Part shown: positions 27,401 through 36,034 of the stretch, in pieces
Position numbering within the stretch: the stretch's first letter is position 1
Layout: each line of letters starts with the position of its first letter
From: Rothia amarae
GTDB taxonomy: Bacteria > Actinomycetota > Actinomycetes > Actinomycetales > Micrococcaceae
DNA: 64,000 nt
Direction: 5' to 3'
Assembly (NCBI RefSeq): GCF_014705945.2
Contig: NZ_CP061538.1
Coordinates: forward strand, 2,343,676-2,407,675
Translations under genes and position numbers: made by a program
The notes under the pieces: generated by a model
What the model saw: the letters and a program-made list of their open reading frames with translations, nothing else
The model's database searches: none
Told to the model about the DNA's origin: nothing

Positions 27401-27430
27401 GGGTGTGGGGTCTCCAGTTACTGAGAAGTG

Positions 27431-27592
27431 CTATTGGTCGATGGTGACATCGCGGTAGAAGGGGCTGTATTCCACGAATGCGGGGAATACGAATTCCATG
27501 AGGCACCAGATCACTAGCGCTATGAGGGCAATGGCAATCAGGATACGCATCCAGAGAGGCCCGGGAAGATGCCTAAAAATCCATCCGTACAT
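27431..27592 (-). CDS. Small single-span membrane protein, 53 aa
   Basis: ATG at 27592 opens 53 codons ending at TAG 27431-27433. The product starts MYGWIFRHLPGPLWMRI, followed by one hydrophobic helix (about 16-38) and a short polar tail ending VTIDQ. An AAGG-type ribosome site lies upstream. It fills the gap between the sortase gene and pabA on the same strand. A small hypothetical at this place is a recurring actinobacterial pattern; no function is known to me. Confidence 0.7.
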   Translation of the reverse strand: MYGWIFRHLPGPLWMRILIAIALIALVIWCLMEFVFPAFVEYSPFYRDVTIDQ

Positions 27593-27621
27593 GGGTTTTA
27601 CCTTACTCTTGGGTCAGGGTT

Positions 27622-28437
27622 TTAGAGGCCAACAGCTGCTTTGATTTCGTCTGGTGCGCCGGCTGAGAGCGGCTGCCAGGAGTCGAATTTTGCGTGGACG
27701 ATATAGCGTTCGGTATCGCCGTAGCGTGGGTGGCAGGTGGTGAGTGTGAGAAGACGCTCGGTGGGTTGAGCGCCGGGATGAGCGGGGTCGGGGGCGATGA
27801 CGCTCATTTCGGTCGGTAACACGATTTTGGTTTCGTAGACCGTGTAGGTGTAGAAGCCTTGAGCTGTTTGAATGTAAATATGGTCGCCCTGTTGAATTTC
27901 TTCTACCCGGTCGAGTACTGCGCCGTTGGTTTGGCGGTGGCCAGCCAGGGAGAAGTTTCCGATGTCGCCTGGCATGGCGGTGCCGTCGTAGTGCCCCAGC
28001 CCTAGGGCGTCGAGGACGTCGGTGCTGGTGCCTTCAGCAAGGGGGCGCTGGTAGTTTTCGCCGAAGCGTGGAATGTAGGCGATACCGTATGCCTCGCCGT
28101 GGCCAGGTTCTGCGGTGATTTCAGGTGTTTGCGGATCCCAGTTCGGCTGAGGTTCGGCAGTAGCATGGTCAGAAGTCTTGGAGGGCTTACTCTGATCCTT
28201 GGCTGCTTGCTTGAATTCTTGGGACAGCGATTGTACGGCGTCCTCTTGTGTTGCGTTCGCTTCGAGGTTGGTCCACCAGAGTTGCCAGACAACGAAGAGC
28301 AGGAGCACTAGGCCCACTGTGATGAGGATTTCGCCGAAGATTTGTACCGCCCACCCCCCCTTGCTTTTGGGGCGCGCGTGGTCAGCGCGGGAGGACGCCG
28401 CAGCGTTCTGCCGTAAGGATGGCGGGGTATGAGTCAT
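27622..28437 (-). CDS. Class E sortase
   Basis: 271 aa. The start at 28437 is chosen because AGGAAG lies just upstream; a longer frame to 28503 lacks support. A basic N-terminus and one membrane helix (about 30-53) are followed by the sortase domain (about 118-255). The catalytic His is in LAGHRQTNG (H167) and the Cys in TLTTCHP (C235), with Arg nearby (R238 or R243). The TLTTC signature and the setting next to pabA and crgA indicate class E, which in other Actinobacteria acts on LAXTG-type proteins. No candidate substrate with such a motif is visible in the window. Confidence 0.92.
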   Translation of the reverse strand: MTHTPPSLRQNAAASSRADHARPKSKGGWAVQIFGEILITVGLVLLLFVVWQLWWTNLEANATQEDAVQSLSQEFKQAAKDQSKPSKTSDHATAEPQPNWDPQTPEITAEPGHGEAYGIAYIPRFGENYQRPLAEGTSTDVLDALGLGHYDGTAMPGDIGNFSLAGHRQTNGAVLDRVEEIQQGDHIYIQTAQGFYTYTVYETKIVLPTEMSVIAPDPAHPGAQPTERLLTLTTCHPRYGDTERYIVHAKFDSWQPLSAGAPDEIKAAVGL

Positions 28438-28593
28438 TGAACTTCCTGTCAACAGTTTCCTGTGAACCCGCATGAATGAGCTATTTGTTAGGTCTTCACG
28501 CACATGAAAGGATAAGATTTACAGCAGTATTCCTGTGTCTATCTTCAGGTTAAACCGTACATGATGAGCTCCCTTTCGGGGCGTGGAGGAAAC

Positions 28594-28899
28594 GTGGCTG
28601 AGTCAGCAAAAAAGAAATCATCTCAAGGATCAGTATCCAGTGAGGATCGCGAGTTTGAGGCGAATGAGGCAGCTCTGCGCCGTATTGCTAAAGAGATGAC
28701 TGTTGATGAGTTCGCTTCTCCTACCCCCCTGTGGTATCGCGTGATTATGTTTTCGCTCGTGGTACTGGGCATCTTGTGGATTATGACTTTCTACATCACT
28801 GAGGCTCGCTTCCCTATTGCAGCTATTGGCATGTGGAACATCGCCATCGGGGTGGGTCTTATGATGTCCGGCATGATTATGATGACTCGCTGGAAATAG
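28594..28899 (+). CDS. crgA: Cell division protein CrgA
   Basis: 101 aa from GTG 28594, which GGAGG precedes by 4 nt; a longer ATG frame from 28561 is less likely. A charged N-terminal half is followed by two membrane helices with the family motifs TPLWYRVIMF, LGILWIMTFYIT, PIAAIGMWNIAIG and MMTRWK. In mycobacteria and Streptomyces CrgA is a small divisome protein that recruits wall synthesis proteins and limits FtsZ. It is divergent from the sortase gene. Confidence 0.92.
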   Translation: MAESAKKKSSQGSVSSEDREFEANEAALRRIAKEMTVDEFASPTPLWYRVIMFSLVVLGILWIMTFYITEARFPIAAIGMWNIAIGVGLMMSGMIMMTRWK

Positions 28900-28908
28900 G
28901 ACGTTCCC

Positions 28909-29136
28909 TTGACTTCTTTTTCCCGCGATAATGATTCCTCCGCTTCAACCCCTGAAGCAGAGACTAAGCCTGAGGTTACTAACCCTAAGAACCTCGCCCC
29001 TGTAGACCCGAACGAGTCCCGCGCAGAACGTGAAGATATTAAAGCTGCGATTTTAGAGACTAAACTACGCCGCTGGGCGCTGATTGGGTTTATTGTGGCG
29101 GCTATTGTCTACTTTATTTGGCAAGGTCTAGCGTAA
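28909..29136 (+). CDS. Small tail-anchored membrane protein
   Basis: 75 aa starting at TTG 28909, 9 nt after the crgA stop, with AGGACG as ribosome site. The first 50 residues are polar and acidic; a single helix (about 52-72) ends the protein: WALIGFIVAAIVYFIWQG. It probably forms an operon with crgA and may belong to the divisome or envelope. I do not recognise a family. Confidence 0.65.
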   Translation: MTSFSRDNDSSASTPEAETKPEVTNPKNLAPVDPNESRAEREDIKAAILETKLRRWALIGFIVAAIVYFIWQGLA

Positions 29137-29144
29137 ATTCGCCT

Positions 29145-30341
29145 TTATGTCTCAAAAGGCATTTTAAGGTCCATAATCCACCGGTCGCCAGGAAGAGAGT
29201 GACTCTCCAGGGTTCCACCGAGCGGTTTCACGCGTTCGGTAAGTCCTAAGAGACCAAAACCTGAGCTGGGGAAGACCAACTGGTCTTTAGTTTTGCCGGT
29301 GTCATTGGTGAGCGAATATTCCAGCGCATGGTCGCTGGCGCTGAGGTGCACTTCGACGTCGCCCCCTGCTCGTCCATGCTTGATGGTATTGGTGACTGAT
29401 TCGGTCACTACGCGCGACAAAGTGGGCGCGAAGCTTTTAGGTACTTGGCTGAAATCGCCGTCGATGTCATAGGTAACGTTGTACCCAAAGTTCTCTAGTT
29501 GCTTAACCTGTTTGAGAACGGTTTCTCGCAGATCGGAGCTCATTGACTGGTGTTCAGGTGCGAGCATTTTGCTATCTTTTTCCACCCGCATAACCGCCAG
29601 CAGGCGGCGTAGCTCTTGCAGGGCAGTGCGTGATTGGGTGCCTATCAACCCGAGGATTTCGTCTTTACCATCAGCATCTGCATAGCGAGCAGTTCGTGCC
29701 TGCATGGCGATAACGGTGAGTTCATGGGCGACGACGTCGTGCAGTTCGCGCGCAAGATTGCGGCGCTCTTCGTCCGCTGCATGATATGCCGCTTCAAGTC
29801 GTTGCTCATACGCTACTTTGTGCGCTGTATTGCGTTCAACCTGTAATCGCGCCACGATGGGAACCACAATAAAGGGAATGATGTTGCCGAGTGTCCCTAG
29901 CAGAATTTGCACCGAATCAGTAGACGCAGACTGAAACATGCCAAAAGCAAAGTAATAAATATAGATAGCGACAGTAGGCAACCAAAACCAAGCGGACATA
30001 GAGTAAGCAATTATCGCTGTAGAAAAGATTGCGGCTAACCGCCAGAATTCATCATTGTGAGGGTTGAAGTGCAAAGCAATAAGCAGTACCCATAACGAAC
30101 CAATGGCAAGAGGGCTTCGGAAAAATGTTAGCCCAATAGTCAGCAGATAGGATATCGGCACGATAATGAACAGAAGGGGCGGAACCCCATCTGCAACGCC
30201 TGATTTGAAATATTTGGCATCGTAGAGCGCAAGCAGAATATACCCCACGGCCAATGAACCGGTAACGGTCCGAGGCGGGGGTGAAAAATGCATGTTTTTA
30301 ATGAGGTCTAAATACCCCATCCGGTTGTTTCTACTTTGCAC
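29145..30341 (-). CDS. Sensor histidine kinase, NarL/DesK type
   Basis: 398 aa from GTG 30341; ATG 30320 is an alternative. Five or six membrane helices (about 25-165) form the sensor part. The HisKA_3 dimerisation domain carries RELHDVVAHELTVIAMQ, with the phosphorylated His at 201. The ATPase domain has VTESVTNTIKHG (N box) and GFGLLGLTERV (G box). It is divergent from its likely partner regulator at 30457, an unusual arrangement for this family, in which the pair is usually co-transcribed. The stimulus is unknown. Confidence 0.9.
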   Translation of the reverse strand: MQSRNNRMGYLDLIKNMHFSPPPRTVTGSLAVGYILLALYDAKYFKSGVADGVPPLLFIIVPISYLLTIGLTFFRSPLAIGSLWVLLIALHFNPHNDEFWRLAAIFSTAIIAYSMSAWFWLPTVAIYIYYFAFGMFQSASTDSVQILLGTLGNIIPFIVVPIVARLQVERNTAHKVAYEQRLEAAYHAADEERRNLARELHDVVAHELTVIAMQARTARYADADGKDEILGLIGTQSRTALQELRRLLAVMRVEKDSKMLAPEHQSMSSDLRETVLKQVKQLENFGYNVTYDIDGDFSQVPKSFAPTLSRVVTESVTNTIKHGRAGGDVEVHLSASDHALEYSLTNDTGKTKDQLVFPSSGFGLLGLTERVKPLGGTLESHSLPGDRWIMDLKMPFET

Positions 30342-30456
30342 ATTTCTATATTTCCATGTGAACCGGCGGATTTATACCCGCTAAAGACTGATTTTGCGCT
30401 CTCTTTTTGCTTTCTTTGTACTGCTTAAGTATGAATAATCGCTATGCTGGGGACTA

Positions 30457-31128
30457 ATGGATACTTTGAAAATACTTGTGGTAGACGACCAAAGCCTCAT
30501 GCGTCAGGCTATGACCTCTTTTGTGACGTTTGAGAAGGATATGGAAGTGGTTGCTCAAGCGTCTGATGGCGCTGAGGCAGTAAATTTGGCGTTGCAGCTG
30601 AAACCCGATGTTATCCTCATGGATTTGCAGATGCCTGTGATGAACGGAATTGATGCGACCTCTAAAATCACGGCGGCTTTACCTTCAACTAAGGTTTTAG
30701 CGGTTACGACTTTTCATTCTGAAGACTATGTGGTTCCTGCGCTTAAGGCGGGAGCGAGCGGTTATATTGTCAAGGATTCTGAGCCTGAGGACATTATTAA
30801 CGCTATCCGATCGGTTCATGAGGGAAACTCGGTTCTTTCGCCGTCCATCGCCCGGTTGCTGGTGGACAATTTAGCGGAAGAGGCGGTAGAGCGTCGAATG
30901 ACGGCTACCGACGTCTATGAGTGGTCCCAGCTCACCAGCCGCGAGAGGGACGTCGTGAAGTTGTTGTGTGATGGGTATTCGAACCGGGAAATCGCTTCGA
31001 CCTTGTTTTTGTCTGAACCTACAGTGAAGACACACGTGGCTCATATTGCTTCTAAGGTGGACGCACGTGATCGCCTCCAAATTGTGGTCAAGGCGTACCG
31101 CTCAAATGTGTTGAAGACGTGGGACTAA
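30457..31128 (+). CDS. NarL/LuxR-family response regulator
   Basis: 223 aa. The receiver domain (1-125) has the acidic pair D10/D11, the phosphorylation site D56 in ILMDLQMPVMNG and the conserved Lys in YIVKDSE. The LuxR HTH (about 155-215) reads LTSRERDVVKLLCDGYSNRE followed by EPTVKTHVAHI. It is divergent from the histidine kinase at 30341, with 115 bp between them that should hold both promoters. Target genes cannot be read from the sequence. Confidence 0.92.
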   Translation: MDTLKILVVDDQSLMRQAMTSFVTFEKDMEVVAQASDGAEAVNLALQLKPDVILMDLQMPVMNGIDATSKITAALPSTKVLAVTTFHSEDYVVPALKAGASGYIVKDSEPEDIINAIRSVHEGNSVLSPSIARLLVDNLAEEAVERRMTATDVYEWSQLTSRERDVVKLLCDGYSNREIASTLFLSEPTVKTHVAHIASKVDARDRLQIVVKAYRSNVLKTWD

Positions 31129-31224
31129 CTAGCGACTGAACGGTAGTTCTTTTCTTCCGCTGATTAACGCATGATATTTTCTAGGGCTGTTTTGCCTGGT
31201 TAGAACCTCAATCTGGGAGATATT

Positions 31225-31932
31225 ATGCGTTTTTCTGTGGCTTCACATCGTCTGCTGTCTGTGGTGGCTTTGATGCCGTTGGCACTGTGGTCTGTCACAG
31301 GATGCGCTTCTCATACTGATGCGATTTCCCCAGCGGAGTCTTCGACGAGTGTTTCTGCTGAGCCGTCGGAGACTCCTGAGGCGTTGGGCGCGGAGTCTGC
31401 GTTGGAGGATAGTAGCGCCAGTGCTGAACCAAGTTTACAAAGTGAACCAGCACCTGCGAGTTCTGCTTCTGTTGAAAATACAGAACCGGTTGAGAGCCCC
31501 GCGGTGGCGCCTGAGACGCCGGCTGCTGAGGAGACTTCTGTGGAATCTTCTGCGGAGGTGCCCTCCCCGAGCGTCCCCGGTCTGACTGCGAATGAGCAGG
31601 AAAACGCGGCGATGAAGGCTTCTGCGGAAGAGTTGCAGAAAGCAGATGAGGAACGTGCCGCTGCATTGACTGCACAGGGGAAGGATCCGGAGGATCCTTA
31701 TCTGAAGTACGGTGACATCCTGTGTGGCAACGGTATCCTGCCCGCACCCGAGGAGATTAAGGCGATGGGTGCTGGGGATGCTTATTTAGCGTGGTACACC
31801 AAATTTGCTGAGTCGGCACCCCAAGAGGTCAAAGCAATGAGTGATGCTAACAGGACTGCCGCCGAAACCAACAGTATGGTCAAGGCTCAGCCCGACCGCC
31901 AGAAGTGCGCACAATATGGTCTGGGTGGTTAG
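31225..31932 (+). CDS. Low-complexity lipoprotein
   Basis: 235 aa. The signal peptide ends in a lipobox SVTGC (Cys near residue 27). Residues 30-115 are a Ser/Glu/Ala/Pro-rich spacer, likely reaching through the wall. The C-terminal 110 residues are helical with two Cys (in ILCGNGILP and RQKCAQYG) that may pair. GGGAG lies 5 nt before the ATG. It follows the response regulator gene by 96 bp and could be a target of it; no family recognised. Confidence 0.7.
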   Translation: MRFSVASHRLLSVVALMPLALWSVTGCASHTDAISPAESSTSVSAEPSETPEALGAESALEDSSASAEPSLQSEPAPASSASVENTEPVESPAVAPETPAAEETSVESSAEVPSPSVPGLTANEQENAAMKASAEELQKADEERAAALTAQGKDPEDPYLKYGDILCGNGILPAPEEIKAMGAGDAYLAWYTKFAESAPQEVKAMSDANRTAAETNSMVKAQPDRQKCAQYGLGG

Positions 31933-32110
31933 CAGATAAAAAGTGGCTCTTATGTTTTGCGGGATACCACGAAAGATCAACAGCAGAGAACTCTCTACGT
32001 TTTAGATAAGAACATCTAAAAGGAAAATGTAGGGCTAAAATCTGCCACTGACACTGTGACAAGTTCGGAATGTATCACCGGTAGCTAAAATTAGAAACTA
32101 TTTGGCTCCC

Positions 32111-32854
32111 CTAAACCATCCAGAACGAAATCAACGTATCGATCACTGTGTAAAGAGGGATGAGCAGTGCCGGAAGAACCGACACCATAGTGCTCGATTT
32201 TTTAGCCCGCTCTTGTTCCTGCCCTGAATCTAGCGGGGAGACCAGCGCATCGTCGTCCTCTTTCGCCGTTTTATAGCTAGAGCGCACCGCCCACGCTGTA
32301 GCAACAAGCAACAGGACGCCGGAGCCTACCGCCACGGGCATAGCAGGCACATTGACGATGAGTGGCAGATCTTTCTGAGAGGCTATCGCGCCACTAACGC
32401 CCAGGCCGATGGCAAGAATAAACCCAAGAATGAGAGTCCACGGTTTTTCAATGAGCGTGCGTATTCTCAGCCCAAAAATCATGGCAAGAATAACCACGAG
32501 CGAGCCCGCCCAGCAGCCCAGCACAACGCCGTTCAACATGAAGTTATGGGCGTTAGCCACCGCCCGCATGGAGTAAGTAAACACGAACAGTATGAACACC
32601 TGCAAGAGCATGGGGAGCACAATACTCACATACTCGCCAGGTTGCTCAGGCACAGAGTAACCTAGGGACCGCGCATAATCCTTAGGCGCACCGAAGGATT
32701 GCTCCGGAGCCTCCCCCGTTTCTTCGCAGTGGCTAAACACGGTCGTCAGCTCGTCACCGATCGTCGCGCCATAAACTCCCTCCAGGCGTAGCTCGATGAC
32801 AAAGGCATCCACCCATTTCTTGTGAGTCGCACTCCACTGTTTGAGATCACTCAT
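32111..32854 (-). CDS. HAAS-domain membrane protein, partner of PadR regulator
   Basis: 247 aa. The N-terminal 70 residues are a HAAS-type domain (KKWVDAFVIELRLEGVYGAT, then FGAPKDYARSL), typical of proteins encoded right after PadR-like regulators. Six membrane helices follow (about 80-247). Its ATG overlaps the PadR stop by 4 nt (ATGA), so translation is coupled. The job of these proteins is poorly known; a membrane sensor or permease-like role tied to the regulator is inferred. Confidence 0.82.
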   Translation of the reverse strand: MSDLKQWSATHKKWVDAFVIELRLEGVYGATIGDELTTVFSHCEETGEAPEQSFGAPKDYARSLGYSVPEQPGEYVSIVLPMLLQVFILFVFTYSMRAVANAHNFMLNGVVLGCWAGSLVVILAMIFGLRIRTLIEKPWTLILGFILAIGLGVSGAIASQKDLPLIVNVPAMPVAVGSGVLLLVATAWAVRSSYKTAKEDDDALVSPLDSGQEQERAKKSSTMVSVLPALLIPLYTVIDTLISFWMV

Positions 32855-33219
32855 GACTGTTCCTTTGCTATATCTGTTTGCTCTGTTGGTTCGGCGAGCA
32901 GTGCACTCACGCGGTCACTAAAGAACTTCCACTGCTCTCGTGATTGTGCGAGTTCAGCACGGCCATCAGGAGTAAGGGAAAAATATTTTCGCCCGGGTCC
33001 GCCCTCCCCTGCACGCCATTCGGTGCGCACGAGCCCGCGTTTTTCAAAGCGGGTCAGCAGGGGGTAGAGAGTCCCGCCCTTTATTTCCCCCAGACCGGCA
33101 GCTTCAAGCGCGCCGATGATGGCGTACCCGTAGGTGGCTTCGTCGGCAAGAATTTGCAGGACGCACGGCCCCAAGACTCCGCGTAGCCACTCGGAGGGGT
33201 ATTCGCTGGGTTCTGTCAT
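32851..33219 (-). CDS. PadR-family transcriptional regulator
   Basis: 122 aa. Winged HTH of the PadR type: LLRGVLGPCVLQILADEA-like opening, then YGYAIIGALEAAGLGEIKGGTLYPLLTRFEKRG split over the recognition helix and wing, followed by EGGPGRKYFSLTPDGRAEL. The C-terminal helix dimerises the protein. PadR proteins usually repress their own operon. Two copies of CTATATAG just before the gene are candidate operators. Co-transcribed with the HAAS-domain protein gene. Confidence 0.92.
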   Translation of the reverse strand: MTEPSEYPSEWLRGVLGPCVLQILADEATYGYAIIGALEAAGLGEIKGGTLYPLLTRFEKRGLVRTEWRAGEGGPGRKYFSLTPDGRAELAQSREQWKFFSDRVSALLAEPTEQTDIAKEQS

Positions 33220-33220
33220 A

Positions 33221-33258
33221 TCTATATAGTTACATTAAGTAGTTAGGCTGTCTATATA
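33221..33258. promoter_or_regulatory. Twin CTATATAG palindromes upstream of padR
   Basis: CTATATAG occurs at 33221-33228 and again at 33251-33258, 30 bp (about three turns) apart, the first directly before the padR start codon. Each is a palindrome and resembles a -10 element. They are good candidates for PadR binding and autoregulation. Confidence 0.55.
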
Positions 33259-33278
33259 GAGTGCAAAAATTACCACAC

Positions 33279-33316
33279 AAAAAAGCGCCCACCCCCCAGA
33301 GGCGGTGAGCGCTTTT
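33279..33316. terminator. Bidirectional intrinsic terminator
   Basis: AAAAAGCGCCCACC, a C-rich loop and GGTGAGCGCTTTTT form a 14-bp stem with one mismatch. On the minus strand it lies 30 bp past the stop of the YceI-family gene, which it should terminate. Confidence 0.8.
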
Positions 33317-33345
33317 TATCGCGAGCTACTGCTCGCACATCAAAT

Positions 33346-33885
33346 TTATGCCTGAGGAGCTACATACTCAGCATCGATGGTGATGGTGACCTTATCACCA
33401 ACCAATACGCCACCGGTTTCTAGAGCTGCGTTCCAGGTGATGCCAAATTCCTTGCGTGAAATCTGAGTGGAAACAGATACACCAAAACGAGTGGTACCGA
33501 AGGGGTCGGTTGCAACGCCACCGAATTCGCCCTTGAGTTCTACCGGGCGGGTTTCGCCCTTGATGGTGAGATCACCCTTGACGACCAAGTCTTCGCCGTC
33601 AAGCTCGAAAGAGGTGGACTTGAAGTTCATGGTGGGGTGCTGTTCAGCATCGAAGAAGTCTGCAGACTTCAGGTGGCTGTCGCGATCAGCATTGCGGGTA
33701 TCCAATGAATCAATCTTGATGGATGCCTCAACAACGGAGTCGGCTACGTTTTCTGCAACGGTTACCGTTGACTCAGCTTCTTCAAAGCGACCGCGGGTCT
33801 TGGAAACCGCTGCGTGACGCACGGAGAAACCGATTTCGGTATGTGCTGCATCGAGGGTCCAAACGCCGGGAGTAAGTTCTGCCAT
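33346..33885 (-). CDS. YceI-family protein
   Basis: 179 aa. A YceI beta-barrel, a lipocalin-like fold that binds polyprenyl chains in characterised members. Motifs are GVWTLDAAHTEIGFSVRH, KIDSLDTRNADRDSHLKSAD split over two strands, and FFDAEQHPTMNFKS. There is no signal peptide, so it stays in the cytoplasm, as in many actinobacterial members. It has its own terminator and stands alone. Physiological role unknown; stress or isoprenoid handling is possible. Confidence 0.9.
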   Translation of the reverse strand: MAELTPGVWTLDAAHTEIGFSVRHAAVSKTRGRFEEAESTVTVAENVADSVVEASIKIDSLDTRNADRDSHLKSADFFDAEQHPTMNFKSTSFELDGEDLVVKGDLTIKGETRPVELKGEFGGVATDPFGTTRFGVSVSTQISRKEFGITWNAALETGGVLVGDKVTITIDAEYVAPQA

Positions 33886-34032
33886 GATATTTTGCCTTTC
33901 AAGAAATCTTGTTGAAGTGTTCCTTCGCTTTCAAAAATTACTTTACGTGTAAAGCATTTTTTAAGCAACCGTTCTGCGGAAAATATTAAGAATATTTTAC
34001 ACAGCAACTTATTTTCCCTAGAAAACAGCAGA

Positions 34033-34938
34033 TTATGAGAGCGTTTTTGCTGCCTCATACACTCTACTGGTTACTACATCCAAAACTTCTGAAGAAATTT
34101 TCCACCTTTGCCAGTAGAGTGGTGCATCTAATGGCTCAGAGGCAAGCAGCACCAATTCCCCGCTCTTCAACTGCTGCTCGCACTGGGCGGTGGGCAAAAT
34201 CCCCCACCCAATACCTTCATAGATAGCACGAGCATAATCAGGGGACGACGGCACATAAACACTCGGCGATTCCCCTTCCACCGTCTCGTCCAACCCAAAA
34301 TTTTTCAAGATGAGTGCGCGAGATGATTTCTGCCCCACATCCTTGTGATCATATTCAATGGTGGGGGCTGCGTTGAGCTCTTCGACGGTGATTTGTTTCG
34401 GCCACTGTTTAAAATGCCGATGCACAAACTCCGCCGACGCCGCAATCCAGTAACGCACATTGCCGAGCTTCTCCACCGTACAGCCGGGAATTGTCTCCGG
34501 ATCAGAGGTAATGGCAGCCATGGCTTCCCCCGAACGCAATAGCGCCGAAGAGTACTGTTCGCCCTCTCTGCGCAAATCACAGAAAATGCGATCTTCGCGC
34601 GCCAGCTTACCCACGGCAGAGAGCAACCAGGTGGAGAGTGAATCTGCATTCACAGCAATCGCAATAGTCCGCTCTCCTCCGCTTCCACCTAGTTCCCGCT
34701 CCAGTTCACTGCTGAGATACTCGCTTTGCCGGGCGATGCGCAGAACAATTTCGCCCGTTTCCGTCGGCACAACAGGGTTTGTTCTCTTGATAAGTACGCG
34801 GCCTGCTGTCTGTTCCATCGCTTTGATGCGCTGGGAAATAGCGGACGCGCTCACCATCAGCAGATCCGCGGCAGCTTCGAAAGTTCCAAATTCGACCACC
34901 AGTACGAAGGTGCGGAGTTGTTCAGCTGTAAATCTCAT
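34033..34938 (-). CDS. lysG: LysR-family regulator, LysG/ArgP type
   Basis: 301 aa. N-terminal winged HTH: LRTFVLVVEFGTFEAAADLL, then SASAISQRIKAMEQTAGR. The effector domain (about 90-300) is of the ArgP/IciA/LysG group. It is divergent from a LysE-type exporter gene with 69 bp between the two start codons. In Corynebacterium LysG activates lysE when lysine, arginine or histidine pile up in the cell; the same is inferred here from the pairing. Confidence 0.9.
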   Translation of the reverse strand: MRFTAEQLRTFVLVVEFGTFEAAADLLMVSASAISQRIKAMEQTAGRVLIKRTNPVVPTETGEIVLRIARQSEYLSSELERELGGSGGERTIAIAVNADSLSTWLLSAVGKLAREDRIFCDLRREGEQYSSALLRSGEAMAAITSDPETIPGCTVEKLGNVRYWIAASAEFVHRHFKQWPKQITVEELNAAPTIEYDHKDVGQKSSRALILKNFGLDETVEGESPSVYVPSSPDYARAIYEGIGWGILPTAQCEQQLKSGELVLLASEPLDAPLYWQRWKISSEVLDVVTSRVYEAAKTLS

Positions 34939-35007
34939 AAGACAATCTTATGCTCACTAAGAATCATTAGATGGTTTTATGTTTCAAAAGTCTCTACTCT
35001 CTATCTT

Positions 35008-35631
35008 ATGAACTTCTCCGAAAACTTCCCCACCGTACTCATGGGACTAGGTGCCGGCCTCTCTCTCATCGTTGCAATCGGTGCTCAAAATGCCTTTATC
35101 CTCCGCCAGGGGATTATTGGAAAACACGTCACGCCCATTGTGCTTTTCTGTATTTTTAGCGATGTTCTGCTCATTGGTGCCGGTATTTGGTCAGTAGGCA
35201 AGCTCGCTGAAGGTTTTGATTGGGTTCTTGAAGCTCTCCGATGGTTCGGCGGCGCATTCCTCGTTTGGTATGGATTTTCTGCAGCAAAACGAGCCCTCAA
35301 CCCTTCCACCCTCACTGTTGATCCTAGCGAACAGGGGCCGCAGAGCGTTGGTAAAGCCCTGGCGTTTACCTTCGCTATCACCTATTTGAACCCCCACTGC
35401 TATCTGGACACCTTCGTACTTCTGGGTTCACTAGCCAATACCCACGGGGAGGCCGGGCGCTGGTGGTTCTACCTTGGCAGCATCACCGGTTCAATTCTCT
35501 GGTTTACAGCTTTAGGTTACGGCTCTCGTTTCCTTCGTCCACTGTTTGCCAAACCTGACGCGTGGAGAATTCTCGACGGCGTCATCGCTCTTCTTATGTT
35601 CTTCTTAGCGTTCCAGGTCATGTTTGGATAA
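35008..35631 (+). CDS. lysE: LysE/ArgO-family amino acid exporter
   Basis: 207 aa, six membrane helices. The family signature GLSLIVAIGAQNAFILRQGI lies near the N-terminus, with LNPHCYLDTFVLLGS in the second half. It exports basic amino acids (lysine, arginine). The start at ATG 35008 follows the family; a longer open frame upstream overlaps the lysG promoter and is not credible. No ribosome site is seen before the ATG, so the mRNA may be leaderless. Divergent from lysG. Confidence 0.92.
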   Translation: MNFSENFPTVLMGLGAGLSLIVAIGAQNAFILRQGIIGKHVTPIVLFCIFSDVLLIGAGIWSVGKLAEGFDWVLEALRWFGGAFLVWYGFSAAKRALNPSTLTVDPSEQGPQSVGKALAFTFAITYLNPHCYLDTFVLLGSLANTHGEAGRWWFYLGSITGSILWFTALGYGSRFLRPLFAKPDAWRILDGVIALLMFFLAFQVMFG

Positions 35632-35733
35632 TCCTGTATTAATGATTTTTTCTGCAAATTAGTGACCATTTATGATTATTTATGTACTGGATTAATCAGT
35701 TTCAATCATTTTTAGTCATAAGAGATCACTCCG

Positions 35734-36021
35734 GTGTTAGCAGACGAACGACACAGCCTCATCATTACAGAGGTCGATCAGCGGGGGGGACCGTATCCAC
35801 CGCAGAGCTCATTGAAAGATCTCTCCGAACTCGCTGAACGCGGCCTCATCGTTAAAGTTCATGGTGACGCCCGTTCCGTTCACTCCACCAATAACCCCAC
35901 CTTCGACACCAAATTTTCTACTAACCGCACTGCCAAAGAGGCTTTAGCCCGTGTAGCAGCCGAGTTCATTCACGACGGTGCTTCGCTGGCTTTCTCCGCA
36001 GTCACCACACGCCGCTGGTAG
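35734..36021 (+). pseudogene. Decayed DeoR-family regulator
   Basis: 95 codons that keep parts of a DeoR/GlpR regulator: ERHSLIITEVDQRGG at the start, then DLSELAERGLIVKVHGDARS, and NRTAKEALARVAAEFIHDGA from the sugar-phosphate-binding domain. The HTH region between RGG and the second part is missing: a neighbouring frame there reads VSTAELIER, the expected continuation, so a frameshift plus a short deletion removed the recognition helix. The frame stops where the family has SAGTTT (here SAVTTRRW). About two thirds of a normal 250-aa protein is lost. Not functional. Confidence 0.7.
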
Positions 36022-36034
36022 TCCCTTACACGTC

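Noticed and set aside
33279..33316. Possible 6C RNA because of a C-rich loop
   Set aside because: Only one hairpin is present and it has a U-run and sits right after a gene stop, so a terminator explains it.
34726..35007. N-terminal extension of the LysE exporter
   Set aside because: It would overlap the lysG gene and promoter and lacks any family similarity; the family N-terminus starts at 35008.
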